Assembly (NCBI GenBank): GCA_021731045.1
Contig: JAKFYE010000039.1
Coordinates: 37,765-101,764, forward strand
Length of the DNA stretch: 64,000 nucleotides
DNA from: Bdellovibrionales bacterium
GTDB taxonomy: Bacteria > Bdellovibrionota > Bdellovibrionia > Bdellovibrionales > JAKFYE01
Direction: 5' to 3'
Shown here piece after piece: positions 38,352 to 47,615 of the stretch (positions within the stretch are counted from its first letter, which is position 1; every line of letters starts with the position of its first letter). Below the pieces are notes generated by a model. It had not been told where the DNA came from. It did no database searches and saw nothing but the letters and a program-made list of their open reading frames with translations. A program made the translations under genes and the position numbers.

Positions 38352-39761
38352 CTACTCGTCGGCATCTAACTCATCGTCGTCTGGCCCACCCAATCCGTAT
38401 TTGTCGACACGATATCGCATGGATCTAAAGGTAATTCCCAGAAGCTTGGCCGCGTTTTTCTTTACGCCCTTCGCTTTGTGAATAGCTTTTATCAAAAGTT
38501 CTTTTTCAATTTGGCCAATGATTTTTTCAAGATCAAGTCCATCATCTGTGACTTCGATTTCTTGGCTTGAAGCCATCTTGCGTCCCGAGACCGTCGTTAC
38601 AAAGGGCGGAAGACTTTCCGGTAAAACAGTGGAACCAGCCTCGAGGGCCACGGTCCGCTCGATAATGTTTTCAAGCTCACGCACGTTACCCGGATAATCA
38701 TATTTTTTAAGAATTTCCATGGCCTCTTCACTAATAGATTGTACGGGTTTGCCAAAACGATCCGCATATTTTTTTAAGAAGTGAGTGGCCAACGCGACAA
38801 TATCATCACGACGCTCGCGCAAGCCTGGGGTCCGAATGTGAATCACGTTAAGGCGGTAATAAAGATCTTCGCGAAATGTTCCTTGTTTCACCATCTCTTC
38901 AAGATTGCGGTTTGTCGCGGCGATAATCCGTACTTCTACTTTGTAATCGTCAGTCGCGCCCACGCGTCTTACGATTCTCTCTTGAATCGCCCGTAAGAGT
39001 TTTACTTGAATCGAAAGCGGCAAATCCCCCACTTCATCTAAAAAGAGACTTCCACCATTGGCGACTTCAAATAAGCCGACCTTATCGACAATCGCACCCG
39101 TAAACGAACCTTTTTTGTGACCAAACATTTCAGATTCCATTAAATTTTCTGGAATCGCGCCACAATTGATCGTCACAAACGGCTTATCCTTAAGTGGACC
39201 ATTATAGTGAATCGCCTTGGCCACCATTTCTTTACCGGTTCCGCTCTCTCCGGTAATCAACACGTTTGTTGGAGACTGTGACACTCTTTGGATCAAATCG
39301 TAAATACGATGCATGACTTCCGAATTGCCGACGAGATTCTGAAAACTGTACTCTTTTTTAAGTTCTTTTTTAAGGACACGGTTTTCAACTTCTAAATTTC
39401 GGCTCTTAAGCGCGTTCGAAATATTTATGCGGACTTCATCAATTTTAAATGGTTTCGTCACGTAATCATAGGCGCCCATCTTCATCGCGTCGACGGCAGA
39501 TTCGGTCGTACCAAAAGCCGTGATGATCATAAAGATAAGATCTGGATTTGTTTCTCTCACAGATTTTAAAAGTTCTAAGCCCGTAACGTTCGGCATTTGC
39601 AAATCAGAGATAACCATGTCGAAACTTTTCTTTTTCAAAATCTCAATGGCTTTAGCGCCGTCTTCAGCTACGGTGACTTCGTATCCCTCTTTACGTAACA
39701 TGATGTCTAAAAATTCTCGGATACTCTCTTCATCGTCGACTACCAAGATGCGTGATTTCAT
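38352..39761 (-). CDS. pilR: Sigma-54 response regulator PilR
   Basis: A 469-residue NtrC-family activator. It has a receiver domain (phosphoacceptor Asp in SFDMVISDLQMPN), an AAA+ domain with Walker A GESGTGKE and the sigma-54 loop GSFTGA (serine replaces the first Ala of GAFTGA), and a C-terminal Fis-type helix-turn-helix ending AAKLLGITFRSMRYRVDKYG. It activates pilA transcription in pilus systems. It overlaps pilS by four bases, the normal pilS-pilR coupling. Confidence 0.9.
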   Translation of the reverse strand: MKSRILVVDDEESIREFLDIMLRKEGYEVTVAEDGAKAIEILKKKSFDMVISDLQMPNVTGLELLKSVRETNPDLIFMIITAFGTTESAVDAMKMGAYDYVTKPFKIDEVRINISNALKSRNLEVENRVLKKELKKEYSFQNLVGNSEVMHRIYDLIQRVSQSPTNVLITGESGTGKEMVAKAIHYNGPLKDKPFVTINCGAIPENLMESEMFGHKKGSFTGAIVDKVGLFEVANGGSLFLDEVGDLPLSIQVKLLRAIQERIVRRVGATDDYKVEVRIIAATNRNLEEMVKQGTFREDLYYRLNVIHIRTPGLRERRDDIVALATHFLKKYADRFGKPVQSISEEAMEILKKYDYPGNVRELENIIERTVALEAGSTVLPESLPPFVTTVSGRKMASSQEIEVTDDGLDLEKIIGQIEKELLIKAIHKAKGVKKNAAKLLGITFRSMRYRVDKYGLGGPDDDELDADE

Positions 39762-41455
39762 CCATGACCTCTTTTTATTGTGCTGACTTTATTATCTACA
39801 TATTCTTCATTAGGAGCAAGTTTCGTAAATTCGATAACAAATTCTGTTCCCTTGCCTTCGTAACTCTCAACAAATATTCGGGCTTCGTGATTTTCAATAA
39901 TCTTATGTGTCGTAGCTAACCCGAGTCCCGTCCCACCTGTCTTTGTGGTAAAAAATGGTTCAAAAAGTCTTTTCACAACGCTTTCACTCATACCTATACC
40001 ATTGTCGTGGATTTTAATTCGCACGATCCCGCGCTCTAAAACACTTGAAATTTTAAGCATAGGGTTTTGCGTTTTTTCCATAGCTTGATACGAATTAATA
40101 ACTAAGTTTAAAAACACCTGTTTGAGCTTATCTGCATTGCCTAAAATTTTTCGTTTGCAGTTAAGGTCGGCTTTTTGAACGACATCATTTCGCAATCGCG
40201 TATTGACCCGAACCATATCTAAAACTTCGCGCAGAACAAAATCGACATCTACAATTTTATCTGCCTCAGCCTCGGGACGAACAAAGTCTAGAAACTCTGA
40301 AATCAGGTGGTTCAGGCGATCGATTTCTTTTAAAACTATGGCCATAAGCCGGTCATCATCCGATGTTTTAGAAATCAAACCCGCCTTTAACAACTGAACA
40401 CTTCCGCTGATACTGGCTAACGGATTTCGAATTTCGTGCGCAATCCCTGCCGCCAACTGTCCCACCGCCGCCAGTTTTTCTGATCGTTGAACGGCACGTT
40501 CCAAACGTTTGATCTCCGTGAGATCCTGAAAAATTAAAATATAACCTGTAACCAAGCTATTCATGTCTTTGATTGGCGAGGCACTACAACCTAAAAGTAG
40601 TCTCTCGTTTTTAGGCGTAACGTATATAATTTCAAAGCGACCAAGATTGCGCGTTTCTTCAAACCTCAAGCTTCGCAAACGATGAAACACTTCAGGAAAG
40701 ACCTCCGATAAATTTTTTCGAGTTAAATCAAGGTCTGTCTCTAGAATAGATTTAACAGACGGATTACAATGTAAAATCATCCCGTCTGATTGAATTGTCA
40801 TCAATCCCGCCGCAATATTATCGACGATCATTTTATTAAAGTTCTGCAGAACTTTAATATCTTCATCTCGCGCTTTGATGGCGATACCCATAAAATTAAG
40901 CTGCTCACTCAAATATCCACTTAAAAGAGCCACCGAAACAAAGGCGAGATTATTAATTCCCATTGTAAAATAAAGCGCCGCGCCCACTAACGGAGGGCCG
41001 ATAACGACTAGAAAGCTAAAACAAAGTGAGGTTAAAAGAGAAAGTACGAGCGCACCTGTGCGACGAAAGAGCATTCCGCATAAAATAATATTGATAAGGT
41101 ACATGAACAAAAAGATCGACTGATTGAAATCCGTAAAATAGATCAACCCCGTAATAAATAAAGTATCAGCGACAAATAAAGTCGCCGTTACTAAAAACAA
41201 TCGCTCTGAAAATGTGCGAAGATAAAATGTGTAAAGACCGTTAACAAAAAATACAAACGTCAACATTGCGTAGAGCGGAAACAGCACATCGTAATTTATA
41301 AAATCGGCTTGGCGAATTTGAAACGCCAGCGTGATAAGTAAAATGACCGACAGAAACCCTAATCTTACAGCTTGTAAAATAACAATCTTAGTGCGCGCTT
41401 CTTCGTGCCTAAAATAGTCTTTTGCTTGAAGATTAAGCCCGAGCCAATTTGCCAT
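39758..41455 (-). CDS. pilS: Sensor histidine kinase PilS
   Basis: A 565-residue kinase with about six N-terminal membrane helices (30-200), then a PAS domain (about 210-325), then HisKA with the phosphorylated His in GIAHEIRNPLASISGS. The HATPase domain has NLVINSYQAM, DNGIGMS and GTGLGLATTHK. This arrangement (six-helix sensor, PAS, kinase) is that of PilS, which monitors pilin in the membrane. It sits between pilC and pilR, with a one-base overlap with the pilC stop. Confidence 0.9.
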   Translation of the reverse strand: MANWLGLNLQAKDYFRHEEARTKIVILQAVRLGFLSVILLITLAFQIRQADFINYDVLFPLYAMLTFVFFVNGLYTFYLRTFSERLFLVTATLFVADTLFITGLIYFTDFNQSIFLFMYLINIILCGMLFRRTGALVLSLLTSLCFSFLVVIGPPLVGAALYFTMGINNLAFVSVALLSGYLSEQLNFMGIAIKARDEDIKVLQNFNKMIVDNIAAGLMTIQSDGMILHCNPSVKSILETDLDLTRKNLSEVFPEVFHRLRSLRFEETRNLGRFEIIYVTPKNERLLLGCSASPIKDMNSLVTGYILIFQDLTEIKRLERAVQRSEKLAAVGQLAAGIAHEIRNPLASISGSVQLLKAGLISKTSDDDRLMAIVLKEIDRLNHLISEFLDFVRPEAEADKIVDVDFVLREVLDMVRVNTRLRNDVVQKADLNCKRKILGNADKLKQVFLNLVINSYQAMEKTQNPMLKISSVLERGIVRIKIHDNGIGMSESVVKRLFEPFFTTKTGGTGLGLATTHKIIENHEARIFVESYEGKGTEFVIEFTKLAPNEEYVDNKVSTIKRGHG

Positions 41456-42678
41456 TAACCACCCATCGTGCTTGCAAGACTAAAGATCGGAAGATACATC
41501 GCGATCACCAAGACCGCGATAATTCCACCCAGGAACACCATCATCAACGGCTCTAAAACGCTCGTTAGCGCCGTCACTGCGTAGTCCACTTCTTCTTCAT
41601 AGAAGTCGGCGATCTTTCCGAGCATCACATCCATCGCTCCGGTCTGCTCACCCACACCGATCATTTGCACCACCATATCCGGAATATATTTATTCTTACT
41701 CAATGGCGTAATAATAGATTTACCTTCAGAGATAGACTGTTTAGAACTTAGCAGAGTCATTTCAATCACGTGATTACCGCAAACTTTTGCCGCGACGTCT
41801 AGCGCGTCGATAATTCCCACCCCGCACGCAAGCATCGTCGAAAGCGTACGACTGAATCTTGCGATAGATCCTTTTTGAACAAGATCTCCAAAAACCGGAA
41901 TACCAATAATAATGGCATCCGCCCTCTTTGTACCCGCTTCAGTTTTAAGATAATTAGAAAGAAAACCCACACTCGCAAAAATAGCGCCGAAGACAATGTA
42001 CCAATACGAAACTAGAAAGCGACTCGCCGTTACCACTTGTTGCGTTAGCCATGGCAATTGTTGGCCCGAACCCGCAAATAAGGATTCAAATTTGGGAATC
42101 ACAAACATCAGAATCGCGAGAATCACGATCGAGGCCACAGAAAGAATCGCGGCGGGATACCACATCGCACCCGAAATTTTGTTGCGAATTTTTACAGATT
42201 TCTCAATATAGACGGCAAGACGATTTAAAATTGTATCTAAAACACCGCCTTCTTCTCCCGCTCTTACGAGGTTGATATAGAGGCGATCGAAAATGGTAGG
42301 ATGTGCTTCCATCGAGTCGGCAAGTCGCTTTCCGGCTTCGACTTCGATTTGGATTTTTTTTAATGCTTTCATGAGGTCGGGACTCGCCACAGAGGTCGCA
42401 AGAATTTCCAAACTCTGCACCACAGGTATACCCGAATTGATCAAAGTCGAAAATTGTCTGGTAAATATTTGGAGTTCTTTTGATTTTACCTTAGGCGCGC
42501 GCTGAAGAAATTTAAGCTCGGTTGTCTTAGATCTTTTTTCGCCCTTTAAAAAAATTTTAATTGGAATAAGTTGTTGAGTCCGTAGCTTCACGCGCGCTTC
42601 AATATCAGAAGACGCATCGATTTCGCCTTTTATGACTTTTCCTCCAAGCGCTTTGGCCTGGAAATTAAAAACTGCCAT
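41455..42678 (-). CDS. pilC: Type IV pilus inner-membrane platform protein PilC
   Basis: A 407-residue PilC/GspF-family protein with two copies of the T2SSF fold (about 75-195 and 275-398), each ending in a membrane helix. FTRQFSTLINSGIPVVQSLEIL and FSRTLSTMLACGVGIIDAL are the paired conserved segments, and there are three membrane helices in all. It recruits the pilus motors to the assembly platform. It follows pilT with three bases between. Confidence 0.94.
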   Translation of the reverse strand: MAVFNFQAKALGGKVIKGEIDASSDIEARVKLRTQQLIPIKIFLKGEKRSKTTELKFLQRAPKVKSKELQIFTRQFSTLINSGIPVVQSLEILATSVASPDLMKALKKIQIEVEAGKRLADSMEAHPTIFDRLYINLVRAGEEGGVLDTILNRLAVYIEKSVKIRNKISGAMWYPAAILSVASIVILAILMFVIPKFESLFAGSGQQLPWLTQQVVTASRFLVSYWYIVFGAIFASVGFLSNYLKTEAGTKRADAIIIGIPVFGDLVQKGSIARFSRTLSTMLACGVGIIDALDVAAKVCGNHVIEMTLLSSKQSISEGKSIITPLSKNKYIPDMVVQMIGVGEQTGAMDVMLGKIADFYEEEVDYAVTALTSVLEPLMMVFLGGIIAVLVIAMYLPIFSLASTMGG

Positions 42679-42681
42679 AAT

Positions 42682-43749
42682 TTAAATACCTGCTTTTTTC
42701 AACATGCTGTCTAATTCTTCCGGATCAGGACTGGCCCCAAACGCCACGCTGATATCTATTTTTCTTTTTAACAATAAATTCATAATGGATTGGTTCATGG
42801 TAATCATGCCGGTTTTATTTTGACCCATTTGCATTTGGCCTAAAACCTGGTGCATTTTATTTTCACGAATCAGGTTTTTAATTCCCGGAGTCGGAATAAG
42901 TATTTCGGCGGCACAAACTAGGCTGCCATCAATTCCGGGTAACAATTGTTGCGACACCACGCCTTGAAGAACAAAACTCAAAAGCATACGGATACGCTCT
43001 TGCTGCTCTGCCGGAAACACCGCGACGAGACGACTAATAGTTTGAATCGCCGAATTCGTATGTAGAGTCGCGAATGCTAAATGCCCTGTTTCAGAAACAC
43101 GCAAGGCCTCTTCAATCGTATCGAGATCACGCAACTCTCCGATTAAACAATAATCGGGATCTTGACGAAGCACGTGTTGAACCGCAGCCCGAAACGACCA
43201 AGTATCAGGTCCGACTTCCCTTTGGTTTACGATACAATTTTTTGATTCATGAATATACTCCACGGGATCTTCAATGGTAATGATATGTCCGTGCTTGGTT
43301 TCATTTAGCCGATCAATCATAGCTGCGAGTGTCGTCGACTTTCCTGAACCAGTAGGGCCCGTCACTAATATTAATCCGTTGTTACAATCTAATAAACTTG
43401 CAACGACTTCTGGCACTCCTAATTCGCTTAATTTAGGAATATGAAAGGGAATTCTTCGAAACGCACCTGAGATTTGACCCTTCTGATAAAATAAATTTCC
43501 TCTAAATCGCGCCAAACCTTTAATTCCAAAACTAAAATCCAACTCTTTGGTTTCTTCGAAAGTGGCTTTTTGCGTGTCTGTTAAAATGGAGTAGCAAAGT
43601 TGTTTCGCCTCATCGGGCGCAAGCAATTCTGATTTTACTTTTATGATTTCTCCGTTCACGCGTAAAACGGGCGGCGAGCCTACCACCAAATGAAGATCCG
43701 TTGCGTTTTTCTCAAGAACCGCCTTCAAAAGATGATGCATGCTTAACAT
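42682..43749 (-). CDS. pilT: Pilus retraction ATPase PilT
   Basis: A 355-residue GspE-superfamily hexameric ATPase. Walker A is VTGPTGSGKSTTLAAM, the Asp box is EDPVEYIH, Walker B lies in GELRDLDTIEEALR, and the His box is TLHTNSAIQT. The N-terminal region (about 1-90) is PilT-type, and the C-terminal arm has QQLLPGIDG. It powers pilus retraction. It overlaps pilB by one base. Confidence 0.95.
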   Translation of the reverse strand: MLSMHHLLKAVLEKNATDLHLVVGSPPVLRVNGEIIKVKSELLAPDEAKQLCYSILTDTQKATFEETKELDFSFGIKGLARFRGNLFYQKGQISGAFRRIPFHIPKLSELGVPEVVASLLDCNNGLILVTGPTGSGKSTTLAAMIDRLNETKHGHIITIEDPVEYIHESKNCIVNQREVGPDTWSFRAAVQHVLRQDPDYCLIGELRDLDTIEEALRVSETGHLAFATLHTNSAIQTISRLVAVFPAEQQERIRMLLSFVLQGVVSQQLLPGIDGSLVCAAEILIPTPGIKNLIRENKMHQVLGQMQMGQNKTGMITMNQSIMNLLLKRKIDISVAFGASPDPEELDSMLKKAGI

Positions 43750-45452
43750 TATTGATTCCTAACTGAATTCTCTATGACTTCTTCTATCGTTGTTAATCCC
43801 ATCTTCAGTTTACGTATTGCATTGTCTCGTAAAGTTCTCATGCCCCCTTTAACCGCGGCCACTTTTAATTCCATCGGGCTGACGTTTTGAAACACGAGAG
43901 TCTTGAGATCATCTGTAAATTTCATAAGCTCATAAATCGCCATACGACCTTTGAACCCCAAATCATTACAAGCATTGCAGCCTTCAGCTTTCATAACTTG
44001 AAACGTGCCGACGTCTTCTTGAGGAACACCTAAATCAATAAGAACTTGAGGTTCAACGTGATGAGGTTGCTTACAACTTTCACACAACTTTCTTATCAAA
44101 CGTTGCGCCACAATGACGTTTACTCCTGAAGTCACTAAGAAGGGTTCGATACCCATATTAAGCAATCGATTGACGGTCGAAGGTGCATCGTTCGTGTGAA
44201 GCGTACTCACCACCATATGACCTGTAAGTGCGGCTTTAAATGCAATTTCTGCAGTTTCAAAGTCTCGAATCTCACCCACCATGATGACATCGGGATCTTG
44301 TCTCAAAAAGCTTCTGAGAGCGGCGGCAAAATCTAAATCGACGTCCGCATTCATTTGCACTTGGTTGATTCCTTCCAAGTTAAATTCCACCGGGTTTTCT
44401 GCTGTCGAAATATTTACGTCCGTTTTATTTAACTCGGCTAAGGCTGAATAAATCGTTGTTGTTTTTCCCGAACCCGTAGGTCCCGTAATTAAAATAATTC
44501 CGTATGGAAGCTGAATGGCTTCTTTGAAAATTGCCAACTCATCGGCCTCAAATCCGAGCCTGGTCATGTCCAACTGGAGGTTCGCTTTATCTAAAAGACG
44601 TAATACGATTTTTTCTCCAAACAAAGTTGGCAAAATACTCACCCGAAAGTCAATTTCTCGCCCGCCCTTAAATGCAATTTTTAAACGGCCGTCTTGTGGT
44701 CGACGTTTCTCAGAAATATCGAGCTTACTCATAATTTTAATACGACTCGTAACCGCATTGGCAATTGCGGGGTTAGGTTGAATTTTTTCATAGAGCGTTC
44801 CATCGACTCGAAAACGTACGCGAAAACTTTTTTCGTAGGGCTCGATGTGAATATCTGAGGCCCGCAACTTGATGGCTTCAGTCAAAATAAGATTTACCAA
44901 TTTAATAATTGGCGCATCTTCTCCTGGCTTTTCCATATCTATAATTTCTAAGCCCGAACCTTCAATCGGAGCCGATTGATCGACGTCTTTTTCGATTTCG
45001 GTCATGATAGATTCGTACGTCACCTTAGAGGCGTAATGCCGTTCAATCATTTGAACGATGGCGGCTTCGGTTGCCACAACCACTTCAATTTTAGAATGGG
45101 TTAAAAACATCAAATCATCGCGTGCATTTAGGTTGCTTGGATCCGACATCGCCACCACAACGTTGCGACCGGCTTTAGAAATCGGGATCAGCATGTGTTT
45201 CAGGCAAAATTCTTTTGGAATAAGCTTTACGGCTTCTGTATCGATCTCAAAATTTAACAAATCAATTGAAGGAACATTGTATTGTTTTGAAAGAAATTCG
45301 GTGAACTGAACTGGGGTTATATAACCAAGCTTAACTAAAGCCGGACCAAGCTTGCCACCATATTGCTTTTGTTCACGTTTTGCGATTTCGAGTTGATTGA
45401 TATCAATCAAATTTTCACGCACCAATAACTCGCCAATATTTTTGACCGCCAT
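43749..45452 (-). CDS. pilB: Pilus extension ATPase PilB
   Basis: A 567-residue motor. The N-terminal T2SSE_N domain (about 1-150) is followed by the ATPase core with Walker A ITGPTGSGKTTTIYSAL, the box AENPVEFN and the His box TLHTNDAPST. A tetracysteine zinc site sits near the C-terminus (CESCKQP and CNACNDLGFKG). It powers pilin addition. pilB-pilT-pilC-pilS-pilR follow each other with overlaps or tiny gaps and form one operon, while pilA is separate. Confidence 0.95.
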   Translation of the reverse strand: MAVKNIGELLVRENLIDINQLEIAKREQKQYGGKLGPALVKLGYITPVQFTEFLSKQYNVPSIDLLNFEIDTEAVKLIPKEFCLKHMLIPISKAGRNVVVAMSDPSNLNARDDLMFLTHSKIEVVVATEAAIVQMIERHYASKVTYESIMTEIEKDVDQSAPIEGSGLEIIDMEKPGEDAPIIKLVNLILTEAIKLRASDIHIEPYEKSFRVRFRVDGTLYEKIQPNPAIANAVTSRIKIMSKLDISEKRRPQDGRLKIAFKGGREIDFRVSILPTLFGEKIVLRLLDKANLQLDMTRLGFEADELAIFKEAIQLPYGIILITGPTGSGKTTTIYSALAELNKTDVNISTAENPVEFNLEGINQVQMNADVDLDFAAALRSFLRQDPDVIMVGEIRDFETAEIAFKAALTGHMVVSTLHTNDAPSTVNRLLNMGIEPFLVTSGVNVIVAQRLIRKLCESCKQPHHVEPQVLIDLGVPQEDVGTFQVMKAEGCNACNDLGFKGRMAIYELMKFTDDLKTLVFQNVSPMELKVAAVKGGMRTLRDNAIRKLKMGLTTIEEVIENSVRNQ

Positions 45453-45515
45453 AGACTACACCTCTCCAATTTTTAGTGTATCGAGTAGTGACGTTTTTTG
45501 TAACTAGACCTAAGG

Positions 45516-46388
45516 CTAAAACTCGGGAATATCAAAACCGCTAAGATCGAACGGTGCACTCTCACAAACGGACTTGAACCCCGTGGTGTATTTGTCTACG
45601 TCCAAGATCTGATTCATTGAGACCTTGACCCAATACAAATCAACGAGGCTCGCGACTTCATATCCATGAATAATCCGTCCCTCAACCTGCTTGACGGCTT
45701 TAAGCAAAGGCGTATCCACCGGCAGCAAAGTCAAATCGATCACCACACCACCTGGCTTTAAAAAATTACAGTAATAGAGTTGATTTAACAATTGATTGGC
45801 CGGGATCAACGGTGTGGTGTTGACCACGATGGAGTGAGTACCGGGTAACATTGTGACAGAGGATTGCGGTGTGAATCGAAAATCCACTCCAAAGTACGTG
45901 GACTGCAAGTCTTTAAGAATTTGCCGCCCTCGCTCTTCTAGCGTTTCCGTCACATTAAATTTTTTAAAACCCATTTTTAATAGAGCCGCGATCACAGCGC
46001 GACAAGAAGATCCGGCACCAATTACAAAAGCGCTTTCAGAAATATCCAAACGTTTAATCAGCGCAACTTCGCGCGCAAGCCCCTCAGACAGCATGCTCCG
46101 CGCCCACCACCGGTTTTCTTCTTTAATCAAACAATCCGCAGATTTTTGCATCAATGTCATCATCGGCAATTGCTGAACTTCAAGTTGCACTTTTTCACCA
46201 AAAGGTGTGCCAATACGAATGTGGTCATAAGTTTTCATGACCTCTTGAATCTTTTTTGGAAATTCGTCTTCGGTGCAAACAATAAAATCTAGCTGATTTT
46301 GAATCCCTGCATCGTTCATAAATTTAGACAAATATTCAAAACGAAGTTTAGGATTGATACCGTTAGAAATTTCGGCCCATTTGATCAT
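45516..46388 (-). CDS. Shikimate-dehydrogenase-like Rossmann protein
   Basis: A 290-residue protein. Its C-terminal two thirds match AroE family folds: FVIGAGSSCRAVIAAL is the dinucleotide loop, SIVVNTTPLIP and VIDLTLLPVDTPLLKAV follow, and HGYEVASLVDL sits at the family C-terminal helix. The N-terminal shikimate-binding motifs (the S-x-S-P loop and the catalytic N-V-T-x-P-x-K) were not found, so catalytic identity is doubtful. It lies just upstream of pilB, with 63 bases between. It may be a paralogue with another role. Confidence 0.55.
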   Translation of the reverse strand: MIKWAEISNGINPKLRFEYLSKFMNDAGIQNQLDFIVCTEDEFPKKIQEVMKTYDHIRIGTPFGEKVQLEVQQLPMMTLMQKSADCLIKEENRWWARSMLSEGLAREVALIKRLDISESAFVIGAGSSCRAVIAALLKMGFKKFNVTETLEERGRQILKDLQSTYFGVDFRFTPQSSVTMLPGTHSIVVNTTPLIPANQLLNQLYYCNFLKPGGVVIDLTLLPVDTPLLKAVKQVEGRIIHGYEVASLVDLYWVKVSMNQILDVDKYTTGFKSVCESAPFDLSGFDIPEF

Positions 46389-46554
46389 GAGTGCCTTGTC
46401 CGAAAAGTCTTTTCGTGTATCTGCTTGTTATTTTCACTCATATTCTATTTGATCCTCTTCGAATTAGCCTTAGCTAGTCCTTCGTCGTCACGCATTGAAT
46501 CTGAGCAAAAATCCCTGCGCATCTATATGAGAAGACTTATCGGACAAAGCACTC

Positions 46555-47484
46555 TTAGCTTGCCAGAGAATGTCGTGCGACCACAATATCCTTTTTTATT
46601 TGCTCGACGAGTGCATGAGCGCTCGAAAATTTCATTTCATCGCGAATACGATTATGAAACTCAAAACTCACCGTTTCTCCATAAAGGTCCTGATTATAAT
46701 CAAAAATATGAACTTCAAATTTTACTGGATCACCTTCTTTGTGAAAAGTCGGTCCAATCCCAATATTCGCTATAGATTTGAAACGCCGACCTTTGAAGTG
46801 CAGCCAACCCGAGTACACGCCCTGTTTCGGAGTCAATGGGGAACGTAAATTTATATTCGCCGTCGGAAATCCAATTGTTCGACCTCGCCCATCCCCTCGC
46901 TCAACAAGACCTTCTACATAAAAATTGCGACCTAAAAATTCTGAAGCCAACACGACTTCTCCGTTGGTAATTGTATTACGAATAAGTGTACTCGAAATTA
47001 TTTTATCTTGATGCTTCAACGGCGGAACCACTACTAAGTCGATTTTCAAAGATTGCATAATGGATTCAAGAACTTTTAGCGTTCCCGTGCGGTCAGCCCC
47101 AAATGAAAAATCATATCCCACTACAAGTGCTTTGGGATTAAAAGGTTTAACCACGCACTCTTGAATAAAATCTTGAGGTTCCATCTGCGATAGAGCTCTT
47201 GAAAACGGCTCGATCACCAAATATTTCACTTGGGCGGCAGCCAATTGCGCCTGTAAATCCTCACGTGTGAAGAGCCGTTTAAACAAAAGATCTGGAAAAA
47301 GCACCTGTCGCGGATGCGGATCAAAAGTCATCACCACCGAAGATGTGTTCAAGGAGGTGGCCATTTCTGTAACCCTTGAAATTATTTTACGGTGCCCTAA
47401 ATGCAGCCCATCGAAGTTCCCGATGGTCAAAATGCTCTGACTAATGGGTTTTTCGAGTTGTTTGATGCCTAATATGGTTCTCAT
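46555..47484 (-). CDS. ribF: Bifunctional riboflavin kinase / FAD synthetase
   Basis: The N-terminal adenylyltransferase domain has ILTIGNFDGLHLGHRKII and VMTFDPHPRQVLFPD. The C-terminal riboflavin kinase domain has GDGRGRTIGFPTANI and PKQGVYSGWL. From the ATG at 47484 the product is 309 residues, the usual length; a 12-residue longer frame lacks support. It makes FMN and FAD in the cytoplasm. Divergent from the CHASE2 kinase gene, with about 131 bases between. Confidence 0.93.
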   Translation of the reverse strand: MRTILGIKQLEKPISQSILTIGNFDGLHLGHRKIISRVTEMATSLNTSSVVMTFDPHPRQVLFPDLLFKRLFTREDLQAQLAAAQVKYLVIEPFSRALSQMEPQDFIQECVVKPFNPKALVVGYDFSFGADRTGTLKVLESIMQSLKIDLVVVPPLKHQDKIISSTLIRNTITNGEVVLASEFLGRNFYVEGLVERGDGRGRTIGFPTANINLRSPLTPKQGVYSGWLHFKGRRFKSIANIGIGPTFHKEGDPVKFEVHIFDYNQDLYGETVSFEFHNRIRDEMKFSSAHALVEQIKKDIVVARHSLAS

Positions 47485-47615
47485 TTGAGTTGTTTTCGCT
47501 CGGAGATGCTGAGTTGGCAACTAAGCTGTTAAAGTGAGCTAAATTTCTTAAACTTAGAGCTAAGTCCACGCCTGAAGATAGACTTTTATAGGATTTATTA
47601 ATACTCTGCGTCAGC

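Noticed and set aside
38119..38481. Plus-strand frame overlapping the pilR 3' end
   Set aside because: It lies antisense to pilR and in the pilA upstream region with no recognisable product.
46299..46775. 158-residue plus-strand frame
   Set aside because: It is antisense to the ends of the AroE-like and ribF genes, which are strongly supported.
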